Below, in pieces: positions 44,113 to 56,691 of a stretch of DNA of 64,000 nucleotides (position 1 is the first letter of the stretch; every line of letters starts with the position of its first letter). This DNA comes from Spinacia oleracea (Eukaryota; Streptophyta; Magnoliopsida; Caryophyllales; Amaranthaceae). The notes under the pieces are model-generated. The model was not told the origin of the DNA and searched no databases. It saw only the letters and a program-made list of their open reading frames with translations. The position numbers and the translations under genes are program-made. The stretch is taken from contig NC_079489.1 in assembly GCF_020520425.1 (NCBI RefSeq), positions 89,322,810-89,386,809 of the forward strand, given 5' to 3'.

Positions 44113-44667
44113 CTATAGAACTGGCGCTCTTCGTTCATATTCCGCGGTGGGGACTTGCTCTGTTTCAGGCCATTCTGTTTCCGCCGGATCCGAGCGCTTT
44201 CTTTTTTCTGGGGTGTTCTCTTGATTCAGGGCGGTTAGGAGATCCCTAACAGGTAACTGGGGGACCGCCGACCTGGTCTTTCTTAGACTGCCGACTGACC
44301 CTGGCTGCTGCGAAGCTGGTAGCTCTGACAAAGCGGCCATCACCGCTGACAGTGTTTTCAATTGCTCTCCCGTGAATACTTCCGACAGGGGAGACAGGCG
44401 CTCCTGCAGCGTCTGCTCCAGCGGAGTTTTCGGTTGCTCTCTGGCAGGACTTTCTATTTCTAACTCATCATCATCCTCCACTGTGAATTCCCTTTGTGCC
44501 GGTATCGAGGTGTTTTTTGTTATTGGGCTGATAACTGATTGTGCTTGTGACGGATGGACGGGGTTTAGAAGTGAGGGTTGAAACTTGGAGGTTGTCGCCG
44601 GTTGTGGGGTTGTTGCTTTTTCTTGACTTTTCTTTGATTTTTTACCGTCTTTCTGTGAGAAATCCAT
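44113..44667 (-). pseudogene. T2 gag N-terminal part, ending in a premature stop
   Basis: It starts at ATG 44667, 52 bases after the 5' LTR (MDFSQKDGKKSKK), and is rich in Lys, Pro, Gln and Ser. It closes with TAG at 44113-44115. The same frame then continues with QTIQPKDSPLCREIL, the counterpart of RTIHPKDSPLCRGIL in T1 gag, so this ORF and the next are one gag gene split by a stop. The N-terminal extension is outside the window in T1 and cannot be compared. Confidence 0.8.
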
Positions 44668-44699
44668 GCTGACTGTTCTACCGTTTCAAGGGATAAGGT

Positions 44700-44719
44700 C
44701 CCCTCCTTCTAGCGCCAAT
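44700..44719 (-). other. T2 primer binding site region
   Basis: The sequence just inside the 5' LTR reads ATTGGCGCTAGAAGGAGG on the minus strand. Its position and TGGCGC start are typical of gypsy primer sites, but I do not assign the tRNA. Confidence 0.6.
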
Positions 44720-45322
<603 letters not shown>

Positions 45323-45493
45323 TTAAAGGCCAAGGAAACAAGAAAAACATAAGTTTGCTACAAATTGTACCAGCAATTTGCAGAGAACAAATTAAATCTT
45401 CCAAACTCTTAAGGATCCTCAGAGCCCTAAAGTTTTTCGCATTCTAGTTTTAAACTAATATGATGTCATGAACATTCAATAGTAAACAAGTTA

Positions 45494-46145
<652 letters not shown>

Positions 46146-46161
46146 AGAAAAAAGCAACTTT

Positions 46162-46328
46162 TGTTGTGAATAAAACAGGAGAGATGAGAGAGAAAGTAGG
46201 GTTGTCCGTGTTATTCCATATAGTACCGGTATATATAGGATACAATGGTTAGGGTTTTACTGAACCCTAGAATATTCCGGAAACATTAACGAGGGTATAA
46301 TGGGCATCCATTATTATATTTCATAACA
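46162..46328 (-). repeat. C3 3' LTR
   Basis: 167 bp; minus-strand start TGTTATGAAA, end CACAACA. A TATA-like stretch lies at about 46230-46237. Its internal neighbour on the minus strand is CCAAGGGGGAG, the polypurine tract (about 46329-46339). Confidence 0.95.
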
Positions 46329-46480
46329 CTCCCCCTTGGATGTCCATTATACAAAAATAAAATTTCTCTCTTAAAACAAAATATTTCCTAATGCGCGAAC
46401 TATGCTGCCTCATTAAAAACCTTACAAGGAAAACCCAGTGGGAAAAACCATGGTTAAGGGAAAAAGAGTGCAGCGCGCAT

Positions 46481-49400
46481 CTACTCCCCCTCATGATTAC
46501 ATAACTTGAGATCTTTGAGACGACGCAATCCAATCTGGTAAACTAATTTCTTGAAAGTAGCAGTTGGAAGCGCCTTGGTAAATAGGTCTGCCAAATTTTC
46601 ACTTGAACGAATTTGCAGAACCTGTACATCACCATTCTTCTGCAGGTCATGGGTAAAGAAGAATTTTGGTAAAATGTGCTTTGTTCTATCACCTTTGATG
46701 TATCCATCCTTGAGCTGTGCAATGCATGCTGCATTATCTTCATACATAACTGTTGGAGCTTCTTTCCCTGTGGATTTGCCACAATCTTCTCGTATATGTT
46801 GAATTACAGACCTTAACCATACACATTCACGACTAGCTTCGTGGATAGCTAAAATTTCTGCATGGTTAGAAGAAGTAGCTGCAATGGTTTGTTTCATGGA
46901 ACGCCAAGAAATGGCAGTACCACCACATGTAAAGACATATCCTGTTTGTGATCGAGCATTGTGGGGATCAGACAAATAACCTGCATCTGCATAGCCAATT
47001 AAGTTTTCTTTGGACTGGTTAGAAAAGAATAATCCCATATCTTTCGTTCCTTGGAGGTAACGAAGTACATGTTTTATCCCATTCCAATGCCTTCGAGTTG
47101 GACATGAGCTAAACCTTGCTAACAAATTTACTGTAAATGATATGTCAGGTCTCGTATGACTAGCAAGGTACATCAATGCCCCTATTGCACTTAAGTATGG
47201 TACTTCAGGACCAAGGATTTCTTCATTGTTTTCTCGAGGGCGAAATGGGTCTTTATCCACATCTAGTGATCTTACAACCATTGGACTACTCAACGAATGT
47301 GCTTGATCCAAAGAGAACCTTTTTAGTACCTTTTCTGTGTATGTTGTTTGATGCACAAGGATTCCATTCTTTAGGTGCTCAATTTGTAGCCCTAAGCAAA
47401 ATTTGGTCTTTCCAAGATCTTTCATCTCAAATTCTTTCTTCAAATATTCTACTGTATGTGAAATCTCTTCAGGAGTCCCAACAATGTTTAAATCATCAAC
47501 ATACACTGCGATTATTACGAATCCTGCTCCAAATCTCTTTATAAAAATGCATGGACTGATGGGATCATTCTTATAGCCTTCCTTTAACAAGTACTCACTT
47601 AGGCGATTATACCACATACGCCCTGATTGTTTCAATCCATAAAGAGATCTATTTAATTTTATGCAGTAATGTTCTCGAGAACTAGAATTTGCTGCTTCTG
47701 GCAGTTTATATCCTTCTGGGACTTTCATATAAATGTCATTGTCCAGTGGCCCATATAAGTAGGCTGTGACTACATCCATTAAACGTAAGTCCAGTCCTTC
47801 TCTAATTGCCAGACTGATAAGGAATCTAAAAGTAGTTGCGTCCACCACAGGAGAGTATGTTTCTTCATAATCGATTCCAGGTCTTTGTGAGAATCCTTGT
47901 GCAACCAAACGTGCCTTGTATCGCACAATTTCTCCATCTTCGTTCTTCTTTCGCACAAAGACCCATTTATGTCCCACTGGTTTTACACCTTTAGGTGTAC
48001 GGACTACTGGTCCAAATACTTCTCTCTTTGCAAGAGATTTTAATTCTGCCTCAATTGCTTCCTTCCATTTTGGCCAATTATCACTTTGTGTACACTCTTC
48101 AATAGACTTTGGTTCTTGATCCTCATTTTCATCCATAACATCAACTGCTACATTGCATGCAAAAATTTCATCGACGTCGATTTTATTTCGGTTCCATTTC
48201 ATTCCAGACATGACATAATTAGTTGAGATCTCTTCATTATCAGGTACCTGAATTTCTTCATTCGTCATGTCTAAAGTCTCTTCTGGAGATCCTTCAGAAT
48301 TCTTTGCTTCCTCGGTTTGGCCATTATCAATCGCCGCTCCTTTTCTTTTCCGAGGATTCTTATCTTTGGAACCAATAGGTCTACCACGCTTCATGCGTGC
48401 TATAGACTCACTAGCAGTTTGATATTGTCCTGCTGGGACATCAAGTTTAATTGGAGCATTTATAGCTGGTATATGTGACTTAGTCACTCTATTTGGGTCA
48501 GTAAATGCGTCTGGCAATTGATTTGCTAAGCTTTGTAAATGAATTATCTTTTGTACTTCTAATTCACATTGTTTAGTACGAGGATCAAGATGAGACAATG
48601 ATAATTCACTCCAAATGATTTCCTTCTCCAGCTGTGTATTTTCTCCCCCTAATGTTGGGAAGACTGACTCATTAAAATGACAGTCTGCAAATCGAGCCTT
48701 AAATAGATCCCCTGTAGATGGCTCTAGATATTTAATTATTGATGGGGATTCAAATCCAACATATACTCCTAACCTCCTTTGAGGGCCCATCTTAGAACGA
48801 TGTGGTGGAGCAATTGGAACATATACAGCACATCCAAAGATTTTCAGATGGGAAATATTTGGTTCCTGACCAAAAACCAATTGTGATGGGGAGAACTTTT
48901 GATTACTCATTGGCCTGATGCGAATTAATGCTGCTGCATGTAATATAGCATGTCCCCAAGCAGAGATTGGGAGTTTGGACTTCATAAGTAATGGTCTAGC
49001 AATCAACTGGAGACGCTTGATTAATGATTCAGCCAGACCATTTTGTGTATGAACATGTGCTACAGGATGTTCAACACTTAGCCCAATGGACATGCAATAA
49101 TCATCAAAGGCTTGAGAAGTGAATTCACCAGCATTATCAAGACGAATTGCCTTCATAGGGAAATATGGAAAATGTGCTCGTAATCTAATCAATTGAGCAA
49201 GTAGTCTCGCAAACGCCAGGTTACGAGTTGATAACAAGGATACATGTGACCATCTACTAGATGCGTCAATTAAAACCATAAAATATCTAAATGTTCCACA
49301 CGGTGGGTGAATTGGCCCACAAATATCTCCTTGTATACGTTCCAGAAAATTGATAGATTCAAAATTTATTTTGGCTGGTGAAGGCCGTACTATAAACTTG

Positions 49401-49993
49401 CCTTGTGAGCAAGCAGCACATGAGAAATCATTAGCAAGAATCTTCTGGTTCTTCAGTGAATGCCCACACGAACTTTCAATTATTTTTCGCATCATTAATG
49501 AACCGGGGTGGCCTAACCGGTCATGCCAAACAGTGAAATTATCTATAAACTTCTGGTTTACCGTAGCATATGTTTCAATTGTATTGATTTTAGTGTAGTA
49601 CAAACCAGTGGAGAATGCAGGTAATTTCTCCAAAATATGCTTAGCGCCTTGGGAAATACTCGTGATGTGAAGGTATTCAATATTTCCTTCACTTGTTGTC
49701 TCAACATGATATCCATTATGTCGAATATCTTTAAAGCTCAATAAATTTCTTTGAGACTTGGGAGAATATAATGCATCAATAATTTCAAATTTCGTTCCCA
49801 TAGGCAATAATATATTTGCTCTTCCGGAGCCTTCAATTATATTTGTACTACCTGATATAGTACTCACACTAGTTTCTTTCATTGTCAAATAAGAGAAATA
49901 TCTCTTGCTTTTCAATATGGTATGAGTAGTTGCACTGTCTGCTAAGCATAAATCTTCACCATTCATTGCTAACTGAACTTGAGGGGTATTCAT
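46481..49993 (-). CDS. C3 pol: protease, integrase, RT, RNase H
   Basis: About 1170 residues; the frame is open from 50002 (TTG) and the first ATG is 49993 (MNTPQVQLA). Order: protease region LCLADSATTHTIL, where DSA replaces the usual DSG/DTG; integrase finger from VWHDRLGHPG to CAACSQGK; integrase core with GDICGP, RLDNAGEF and NGLAESLIKR as Asp, Asp and Glu; RT with YVDD (VYVDDLNIVG, about 47490-47520); RNase H from GYADAGY to the LADLFTKALP tail. No stop or frameshift seen. Frame differs from gag and there is a gap, so it is not a simple fusion. Confidence 0.93.
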   Translation of the reverse strand: MNTPQVQLAMNGEDLCLADSATTHTILKSKRYFSYLTMKETSVSTISGSTNIIEGSGRANILLPMGTKFEIIDALYSPKSQRNLLSFKDIRHNGYHVETTSEGNIEYLHITSISQGAKHILEKLPAFSTGLYYTKINTIETYATVNQKFIDNFTVWHDRLGHPGSLMMRKIIESSCGHSLKNQKILANDFSCAACSQGKFIVRPSPAKINFESINFLERIQGDICGPIHPPCGTFRYFMVLIDASSRWSHVSLLSTRNLAFARLLAQLIRLRAHFPYFPMKAIRLDNAGEFTSQAFDDYCMSIGLSVEHPVAHVHTQNGLAESLIKRLQLIARPLLMKSKLPISAWGHAILHAAALIRIRPMSNQKFSPSQLVFGQEPNISHLKIFGCAVYVPIAPPHRSKMGPQRRLGVYVGFESPSIIKYLEPSTGDLFKARFADCHFNESVFPTLGGENTQLEKEIIWSELSLSHLDPRTKQCELEVQKIIHLQSLANQLPDAFTDPNRVTKSHIPAINAPIKLDVPAGQYQTASESIARMKRGRPIGSKDKNPRKRKGAAIDNGQTEEAKNSEGSPEETLDMTNEEIQVPDNEEISTNYVMSGMKWNRNKIDVDEIFACNVAVDVMDENEDQEPKSIEECTQSDNWPKWKEAIEAELKSLAKREVFGPVVRTPKGVKPVGHKWVFVRKKNEDGEIVRYKARLVAQGFSQRPGIDYEETYSPVVDATTFRFLISLAIREGLDLRLMDVVTAYLYGPLDNDIYMKVPEGYKLPEAANSSSREHYCIKLNRSLYGLKQSGRMWYNRLSEYLLKEGYKNDPISPCIFIKRFGAGFVIIAVYVDDLNIVGTPEEISHTVEYLKKEFEMKDLGKTKFCLGLQIEHLKNGILVHQTTYTEKVLKRFSLDQAHSLSSPMVVRSLDVDKDPFRPRENNEEILGPEVPYLSAIGALMYLASHTRPDISFTVNLLARFSSCPTRRHWNGIKHVLRYLQGTKDMGLFFSNQSKENLIGYADAGYLSDPHNARSQTGYVFTCGGTAISWRSMKQTIAATSSNHAEILAIHEASRECVWLRSVIQHIREDCGKSTGKEAPTVMYEDNAACIAQLKDGYIKGDRTKHILPKFFFTHDLQKNGDVQVLQIRSSENLADLFTKALPTATFKKLVYQIGLRRLKDLKLCNHEGE

Positions 49994-50154
49994 GTTCTTC
50001 AAATAAATGAAATATCAATAAGAATAACTTAATAACCGAAATTTAACAATGTCATATAAGACCATAGTTCAAAACAAACAAAATCCAAAATAAAATAACA
50101 TGAATCCAAGAAAACAAAGTTTTATTCTTAAAGGACCATAAACGACTCTAAGGA

Positions 50155-51171
50155 TTAATTATTCCCTTCAGGGGTGGTGAGAAAATCAGCAACTTCCAGG
50201 TGAGTTGTATTGCCACAATCAAAATCACCTTCGCCATCTTCGTACACAAGATTTGTTTCTACTTTCTTTCCCTTTTGCTTCAGTGATTGTTGATAAAGCT
50301 CAACCAGGTGTTTTGGTGTACGACATGTACGAGACCAATGACCTTTTCCTCCACATCGATAACATACATTGGTCACATTCTCGCTTTTATCTTTCTCTTG
50401 TTTGTTACCATCTTTATTGTCCCACTTCTGGTGGGGATACAAGTTCTTGAAAGAACCACCTCGGACTCGACCTTGACCATATCCATATCCACGTCCACGT
50501 CCACGTCTTTGACCACGTCCTCGACCGCTATTGTTGGCATGATATTTTTCTTTCCCATTATGGGATGTCACATTCGCTTCAGAGAATGGAGTAGATCCAG
50601 TTGGACGGGATTCGTGATTTTTCATTAATAGCTCGTTCTTTTGCTCAGCCACAAGGAGACAAGATATAAGTTCAGAATATTTCTTAAATCCCTTTTCACG
50701 GTATTGTGTCTGCAGGACAATGTTATTTGCGTGAAAGGTAGAGTATGTTTTCTCTAACATTTCTGCATCAGTGATTTTCTCTCCACATAACTTCAATTGT
50801 GAAGTAATTCTGAACATAGCTGAGTTATATTCACTTACAGACTTAAAGTCTTGTAGTCTTAAATGTAACCAATCATAACGAGCTTTAGGCAATATCACAG
50901 TTTTCTGGTGGTCATACCTCTCCTTTAGATTACTCCAAAGGATTTGTGGATCTTTTACAGTCAAGTACTCAATCTTAAGACCCTCATGGAGGTGATGGCG
51001 AAGAAATATCATAGCCTTAGCTTTGTTTTGACTTGTTGCTTTATTTCCTTCTTTGATTGTATCACCAAGGTCCTTTGCATCTAGGTGAATTTCGGCATCT
51101 AACACCCAAGACAAATAGTTCTTTCCAGTAATATCAAGGGCCGCAAATTCAAGTTTTGCAAGATTCGCCAT
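50155..51171 (-). CDS. C3 gag
   Basis: 338 residues with a copia-type gag domain (UBN2 class), an Arg/Gly-rich tract of RGRG repeats near residue 220, and a zinc knuckle CYRCGGKGHWSRTC near 275. It ends at 50155 in TTPEGNN. About 160 bases separate its stop from the first ATG of pol. Complete ends and the RGG tract suggest RNA binding. Confidence 0.92.
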   Translation of the reverse strand: MANLAKLEFAALDITGKNYLSWVLDAEIHLDAKDLGDTIKEGNKATSQNKAKAMIFLRHHLHEGLKIEYLTVKDPQILWSNLKERYDHQKTVILPKARYDWLHLRLQDFKSVSEYNSAMFRITSQLKLCGEKITDAEMLEKTYSTFHANNIVLQTQYREKGFKKYSELISCLLVAEQKNELLMKNHESRPTGSTPFSEANVTSHNGKEKYHANNSGRGRGQRRGRGRGYGYGQGRVRGGSFKNLYPHQKWDNKDGNKQEKDKSENVTNVCYRCGGKGHWSRTCRTPKHLVELYQQSLKQKGKKVETNLVYEDGEGDFDCGNTTHLEVADFLTTPEGNN

Positions 51172-51319
51172 AACACACTATACAATATTATAATAATACT
51201 ATTAATTAGGGCTCTCTTACTACTACACTTTAAAACTTGTTACAAAGCATGATCGATAGTGACAGATTCTCTTTATGATTTTCTCCTTGTTAAATCTCTT
51301 TGATTTCCGTCAGTGGTTT

Positions 51320-51337
51320 GAACTGGTGCTGATAACG
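51320..51337 (-). other. C3 primer site region
   Basis: The minus strand reads CGTTATCAGCACCAGTTC right after the 5' LTR, the position where a copia primer site lies. The match to initiator-Met tRNA is only partial, so the primer is not named. Confidence 0.5.
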
Positions 51338-51504
51338 TGTTGTGAATAAAACAGGAGAGATGAGAGAGAAAGTAGGGTTGTCCGTGTTATTCCATATAGT
51401 ACCGGTATATATAGGATACAATGGTTAGGGTTTTACTGAACCCTAGAATATTCCGGAAACATTAACGAGGGTATAATGGGCATCCATTATTATGTTTCAT
51501 AACA
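51338..51504 (-). repeat. C3 5' LTR
   Basis: 167 bp, near-identical to the 3' LTR. Confidence 0.95.
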
Positions 51505-51608
51505 ACTTTCTATATATAATTAAAACATATCACATGAATTTACTCAAAAAAATGAATTAATCTCTTTCCTCTCATAGAAAAAATAAGAGAAGTAAAGAAA
51601 TTAGCGCC

Positions 51609-52046
51609 ATGGCCGACAACAGTGGAGTCTTGATGATCAACAACAACAATAAACCCAGAAAGAAAACGAAAGGAAAATCAAAAGTTCCAATGGAGTTAAT
51701 CCGCGATCCAAAATCTCGTTTTGTGTCCTTCTCCAAGAGAGAAAAGGGTCTGTTTAAGAAATTGGATTTCCTATCGTCTTCTTTTCCTTCCGACATCGAG
51801 ATGGTAGCCATTGTGTTCTCACCTACGGGGAAACCCTTTTCTTTCGGCTGCCCGAGCACAGAAGCAATTACCGCGTGTTTTCTTGGTCGTGACGACAATT
51901 TTGTCGTGGGAGAAAGAGAGATAATACAGAAGAAGAAAATCAAAGAAACTTTAACTTCATCAATGATGACTTCTCCTCCTTTTTCTTTTAAATACTATCG
52001 AATGTCGTTCCGCTTGCTGATAAGCATGTTGACGTGGAGAAGTTAA
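51609..52046 (+). pseudogene. Type I MADS-box ORF, truncated, captured
   Basis: 145 residues without introns. Residues about 26-90 hold a MADS domain: MELIRDPKSRFVSFSKREKG, LFKKLDFLSSSFPSDIEMVAI, VFSPTGKPFSFGCPS. The KxFSFGxPS ending is typical of plant type I M-alpha proteins (AGL61/62-like), DNA-binding regulators of female gametophyte and endosperm. The family usually has well over 150 residues; this one stops after MLTWRS, 13 bases before the right inverted repeat. A TATA-like CTATATATAA (51510s) lies upstream, but C3 has separated it from anything further. Base RKxKGxxKV upstream fits the family N-terminus. Confidence 0.8.
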
Positions 52047-52059
52047 ATTTCAAAATATA

Positions 52060-52133
52060 AATAATGAACGGTCAAAATTATAGTTCTCACCATAAGAGTG
52101 GTTCTCACCATAAGGTGGTTCTCATGTGAACCT
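52060..52133 (-). repeat. Right terminal inverted repeat of the Pack-MULE-like segment
   Basis: Complement of the left repeat with eight differences. Flanked outside by AAATCTATATATG. Confidence 0.75.
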
Positions 52134-53757
52134 AAATCTATATATGTATTTTCTTTTTTTTCTATTTGATTCATAATGAATGGAAAAGGAAAAAGAATAA
52201 TGTCTGGATGATATTGATTTTGATTGGAGCCCAAATAAACATGGTTCGTGGTCATTCCTATACATTAACAAATGCTAAAGTTCAACATTTTTTTAAAAGA
52301 TACTACATATTAGATAAATTAGGAGTCAGAAAAAAAAAATTAGTGTTTTAGAGTTTTTTTTTTTGGTAATTATAGGTCGGTACTGACTTAGTGATCAAAT
52401 CAAGGGATATGGATTTTACAGTTTCACCAATGTTTTTATTTACGGGGAAATAATATTTGGAATATATTCTTGGCACTGAAAGTATTTGTTATATTTTTCT
52501 TGTCTATGTTACTTATGACCAATTAGGTTTTTTCAAGTGTTTGGATTGCTTATTGTATGTGCATAAATAACTTAGAGAACACATTTAATTTACAATTAGT
52601 TGGTTATCGTTGTTGTTTTGTACTTGGTGCTTGTAATTCTCTTGTTGGTTAATAAATAGTTAAATTATTTCACTATTTTCTCATGTTGTTGCTTTTTCAA
52701 TTTCCTCTAACAATAGCTCTTTACCTTCATTTTAAAGTACAAAATTGTACCGAGTCATACTTCATTTTATATGAATCTTTCAACATTGAAGAAATAAGTT
52801 GTTATATTAAGTTGGATTCTCTCTTTTAAAGAAATGGGGAAAAACTCAAAGAAACATATAGAAATAAACATCATCTGCATAAGTTCCCAGGAACCCAATT
52901 ATGTTCTTGTTGGGTGTAAAATTGCCAGCACCTCAAATTCTGACTGAAATTTTAAACGATACTTTGCAGTAAATTAGTTTTTTTGACAAAGAAGTATTTC
53001 AAATCATCAAAAATTTAATAAATGTATTTGTGAAATGTACTTACTTTGTGATGTTATAAATGAGTTTTTTAAATTCTTTTACAAGCTATGTGCTTGGGCT
53101 TACAAGGAACCTTAAAAGCTTGGTTGAATCCCCCTCTTTCCATATATAGAATCTTCATCGTCTATCAACCAATGATCAAAGTTGTATCTAATAGTAGTGA
53201 GATTTATATCTTTTAGTATCTTGCCTGTTGAACAATGCTACTCCGTAAATTCTATTATGGTAATACTTTTAACAATACAAAATTATTTACAGAAAATTAT
53301 ATAAAAATAAAATATTTCCGTAAATGAATTTTTCATATATCACTAAATTTGATTTTCCCTACACATATAATAAAAAAATATTTAAGTTAAATGATATGAA
53401 TTGGATAGTATCATTGAACTACAATTCAAAACCATGCATATATTTAAATGTTTATTTTTTAAACATTTTATTATTTAAATTTCCTATAACATTAAAACAT
53501 ATACAAAAACATTTCCAAAAATGTCAATATTATTTTTTAATAAAAATATCAAACTCATTAAATGAAATATTTACAATTAGTATCATTAAATGAAATAATG
53601 AAACTACAATTTATATCTCGTATAATCGAATTTTCTTTGGTAATATTAATGTTTTTTTTTTTGCAGTCATAACTTTAAGTAATTATTAAAATTGTTTTAA
53701 AATTCATAAAAGTTAAAGGTGTAATACCTCGTATTTTTGCGTGTATGTTAAAATATA
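52134..53757. other. AT-rich spacer, no gene seen
   Basis: No convincing ORF. The 89-codon frame at 53324 is Asn/Phe/Ile-rich in an AT-rich region and has no recognisable family. No repeat boundaries are seen. Confidence 0.5.
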
Positions 53758-53950
53758 TTTTTTTTTGGCAAGCAAGCAAGAGATATATATTAATCAAACA
53801 ATCAAACAGTACAACCTAGCTAAGGGGGAGAAGTCTTTCACCCCAAAGCATCAGTAGGCCTAAGCCAAACAAACAAACTGAAAAAACAAGCTAAGGGGGA
53901 GAAGTCTTTCACCCCAAAACACCAACAAGACTCAACACCCTGTGTCTGAA
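53758..53950 (-). mobile_element. Possible truncated LINE 3' tail
   Basis: On the minus strand the sequence ends ATCTCTTGCTTGCTTGCC followed by an A tract (T run 53758-53766), the usual look of a plant L1 tail. A motif of about 30 bases (AAGGGGGAGAAGTCTTTCAC) occurs twice, 70 bases apart. No duplications are resolved and no coding part remains. Confidence 0.4.
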
Positions 53951-53956
53951 AGAAAC

Positions 53957-56691
53957 TGTAATACCCCGACAATTCTCCTTTTTCTAAAATAACCCTTTGT
54001 ATAAATATAACTATAGAGAATTATCAAAGTATTATCGCCCGTGTGAAAACGTAATGGCTTATTCAGAATTTTGCAGCGGAAAACATAAAACTAACTTTAG
54101 GTTTATAAATAATCAATTACATAATTAATCCCAAAAACCAATCAACGGAAATAAGGGAATGTGAATAGTACGACAAGTTTAAAGTCCAATTTAACAAACC
54201 CAAGTCACTTGGCAAAACAAATTAAATACAAGCTTTCTAATCCCGATCTCAATGATGCATCATCTTCAGACCTGTAAATGGACAATGCTTATTGATCCTT
54301 AGAGACCGCTCACCAAAATGGGTCATCACATGATCAATAAGGCATAGCCATGATCAACACACACAAACAAAGCACGTAATCAGCAAAGCTGAGTACTACA
54401 TACGAAACCAATAATAATCCTAACATGATAAACGAACAATCCTAACATGATACTAATAAAACATAAGTAAGGACGACCCAAACATATTAACTTGAAAACC
54501 ACATTTGACTAGACTAGACCTTTGTATTATTAACATATTTTAATTGAAATAGTCAATGGACCGAGTTGTCCAACCCAGAAGTCTTCACTAAGGAAGACGA
54601 GGTACGGGCGCGACTCCGTAACCTCAATGACATACGATATCGAGGAACTTTTGAATAAAATAGAACACGGTGATCAATCCAGTCCCAGAAAAGACCATGG
54701 GCTACCACCAAGAACCCCAACTCCTGTTTGTCCGTCACTTCAGACGTGCACAGTCTAAAGCTATTTCTATTCAATTTCACTTTACATGATTTACCAATTA
54801 ATACTTTGTTATGACTCAACAATCACATAAATCATAAAATCAACAAGTATTCACAACTGTTTTTATCTTTGAATTAGGTAAGCGATCACAAAGTTATCAA
54901 TCAAGAACCCATTCCAATTAATTCAACCTTTCCTTTACCAATGATTAACCACCTCTATATAGGTGTAAAAGATCAACTTACTAAACAAGGTCCTCGGCCC
55001 TCATAAAGTAGTGAAATGCTTAAAAAGGGAACAACGATCAATCGATCTAAACCAATATATATGAAATAATATAATGTTCCCAACCAACATGCTTGCATCA
55101 ATCATCCACGCTAACATGTTATAATTCTCATAATAAAATCCATGTTCAACACGTTCATCCAACAACATTAAACATGTAAATTTCAACATAACCAAGTTCA
55201 AAAGCATAACATAACCAAGTTCAAAGACATAACAACATGGTTTCAACATAAGCACACATCACCAAGCACACATGTATGTAAGTACCTTGTGTAAACAAAC
55301 TGCGAGGCCACTTTTACAATTTAAAAGTCGCCTACGGAGAATTCTCCACCTAACAACAACCAATATAGACTCATATCAATTCACATTGAATTTTCAGCAA
55401 CTTTAGGGTGCTTCAAACCCTTCCTAAACATAATTAGATCCTTTCCCAATATCAAAACTTGACTACTTAATCTCCTAGCATAGTGATTACTTCACTAATG
55501 ACCAGAATTTATCATAAACCTCATTAAACATTCCTTTTTAAAATTTCCAGCAATATAAACTATTTTAAAACTTCACCAATCACCAAATTAACATGCTTAG
55601 AATCATAAAAATCATAACTTTGATAATTCATAATCATCCTACCATGATTTAAAATCATTAAAACCTTAAATATTTATACTTTGATAATTAAAACCATTTT
55701 TTCAATCAAATTGTATAATCTTAAAATTAATAATTTAATTATGCGAAACATGAAATATGAATTTCATAATGAACTCATAAAAACTATAATTTAATTCAAG
55801 AAAAAATTAATTATATTAATAAAACATAATTAAAACATATATTAGTTTAAGGGATTAAGAATTAACCAAAAAGAGAGACAAAAGGGTGGCTGGCCGGCGG
55901 TCGGAGACGGCGGCAGCAGAGCACAGACGGCGGCTGACAGGCACGGCAAGCCGGTGGCGCAGCGGTGGTGGCTGCGACTGACTCGTGCTTGCGCGATAGG
56001 AAGAACGAAGAGGAGTTCCGGCGAGCAAGAGGGAGAACAAGGAGGACATTGGTTGGTGTGGGTGAAGAACGCGGTGGCGCAACGATGAAAGTTGGGCGGC
56101 GACGCTGCGGTGGTGCGGCAGCTGATGGCTGTCGCACGTAAAACAGAAAAAGCAAGTAAGGAGAGGAGGAAAACGGAAGAGGAGGAGAAGGGCAAGGAAA
56201 CCGAAAGAAGAAAGAGGAAGAAGAAGTTACCACGAGGGTCACCGGTGGTCGGTGAGGGTGGTGGTCCGGCGGCGTGGGCAGCATCAGCAAGGAGTTTTAC
56301 TGCTTTTTCGTGAAGGAGGGTTTGGTTTTACGTTAGATGAAGGAGAGGACCATATTTGTTTCACGTGCATTGAAACAAGGGTGAAATTATGGGTTTATTT
56401 ATTTGGGCCTTTACAATTTGGGCTAGAACTAGGATTTGGTTTGTTTGAATCCAAAACGGTTAGGATTGCTTTTCCAAATTCAATCGAACGTGTTTTCGTA
56501 ATACGAATTCTTTTCAACGTAAAATTTTAAAATTATTTTTGATTTCATAAACCGTTAAAATATTTAAAACGTAATAAAATAAATATACATTAGTTATATA
56601 TTTATTTCTAAAATTCATAAATTCTATTTAAATATAACTAACTATATTTTAAAATTTATTAATAAAATTTATAAAATTACGGGGGATTACA
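53957..56691 (-). repeat. 3' LTR of the chromovirus-like element
   Basis: About 2.7 kb, with plus-strand ends TGTAATACCCCG and GGGGGATTACA (TG...CA on either strand). The minus-strand neighbour inside is TTTTAAGAGGGGTAGAT, a polypurine-like tract after GTTTCGGGACAAAAC, as in Tekay/Del-type elements. A GC-rich stretch at about 55870-56290 yields Pro/Ser-rich ORFs on the minus strand without a family. Length rests on the terminal match, with no second LTR to confirm it. Confidence 0.65.

Larger units (their letters stand above)
46162..51504 (-). mobile_element. Ty1-copia element C3 with very short LTRs
   Basis: 5343 bp with 167-bp LTRs and duplication ACTTT at 46157-46161 and 51505-51509. The LTRs differ visibly at one base (ATATTTCATAACA versus ATGTTTCATAACA). 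Gag and pol are separate ORFs. It is inserted between the palindrome and the MADS-box ORF. Confidence 0.96.

Noticed and set aside
53324..53593. 89-codon ORF
   Set aside because: Low-complexity AT-rich translation, no recognisable domain.
55842..56290. Pro/Ser-rich ORFs of 75-142 codons on the minus strand
   Set aside because: They lie in a GC-rich part of the 2.7-kb LTR and overlap each other in several frames; no family.
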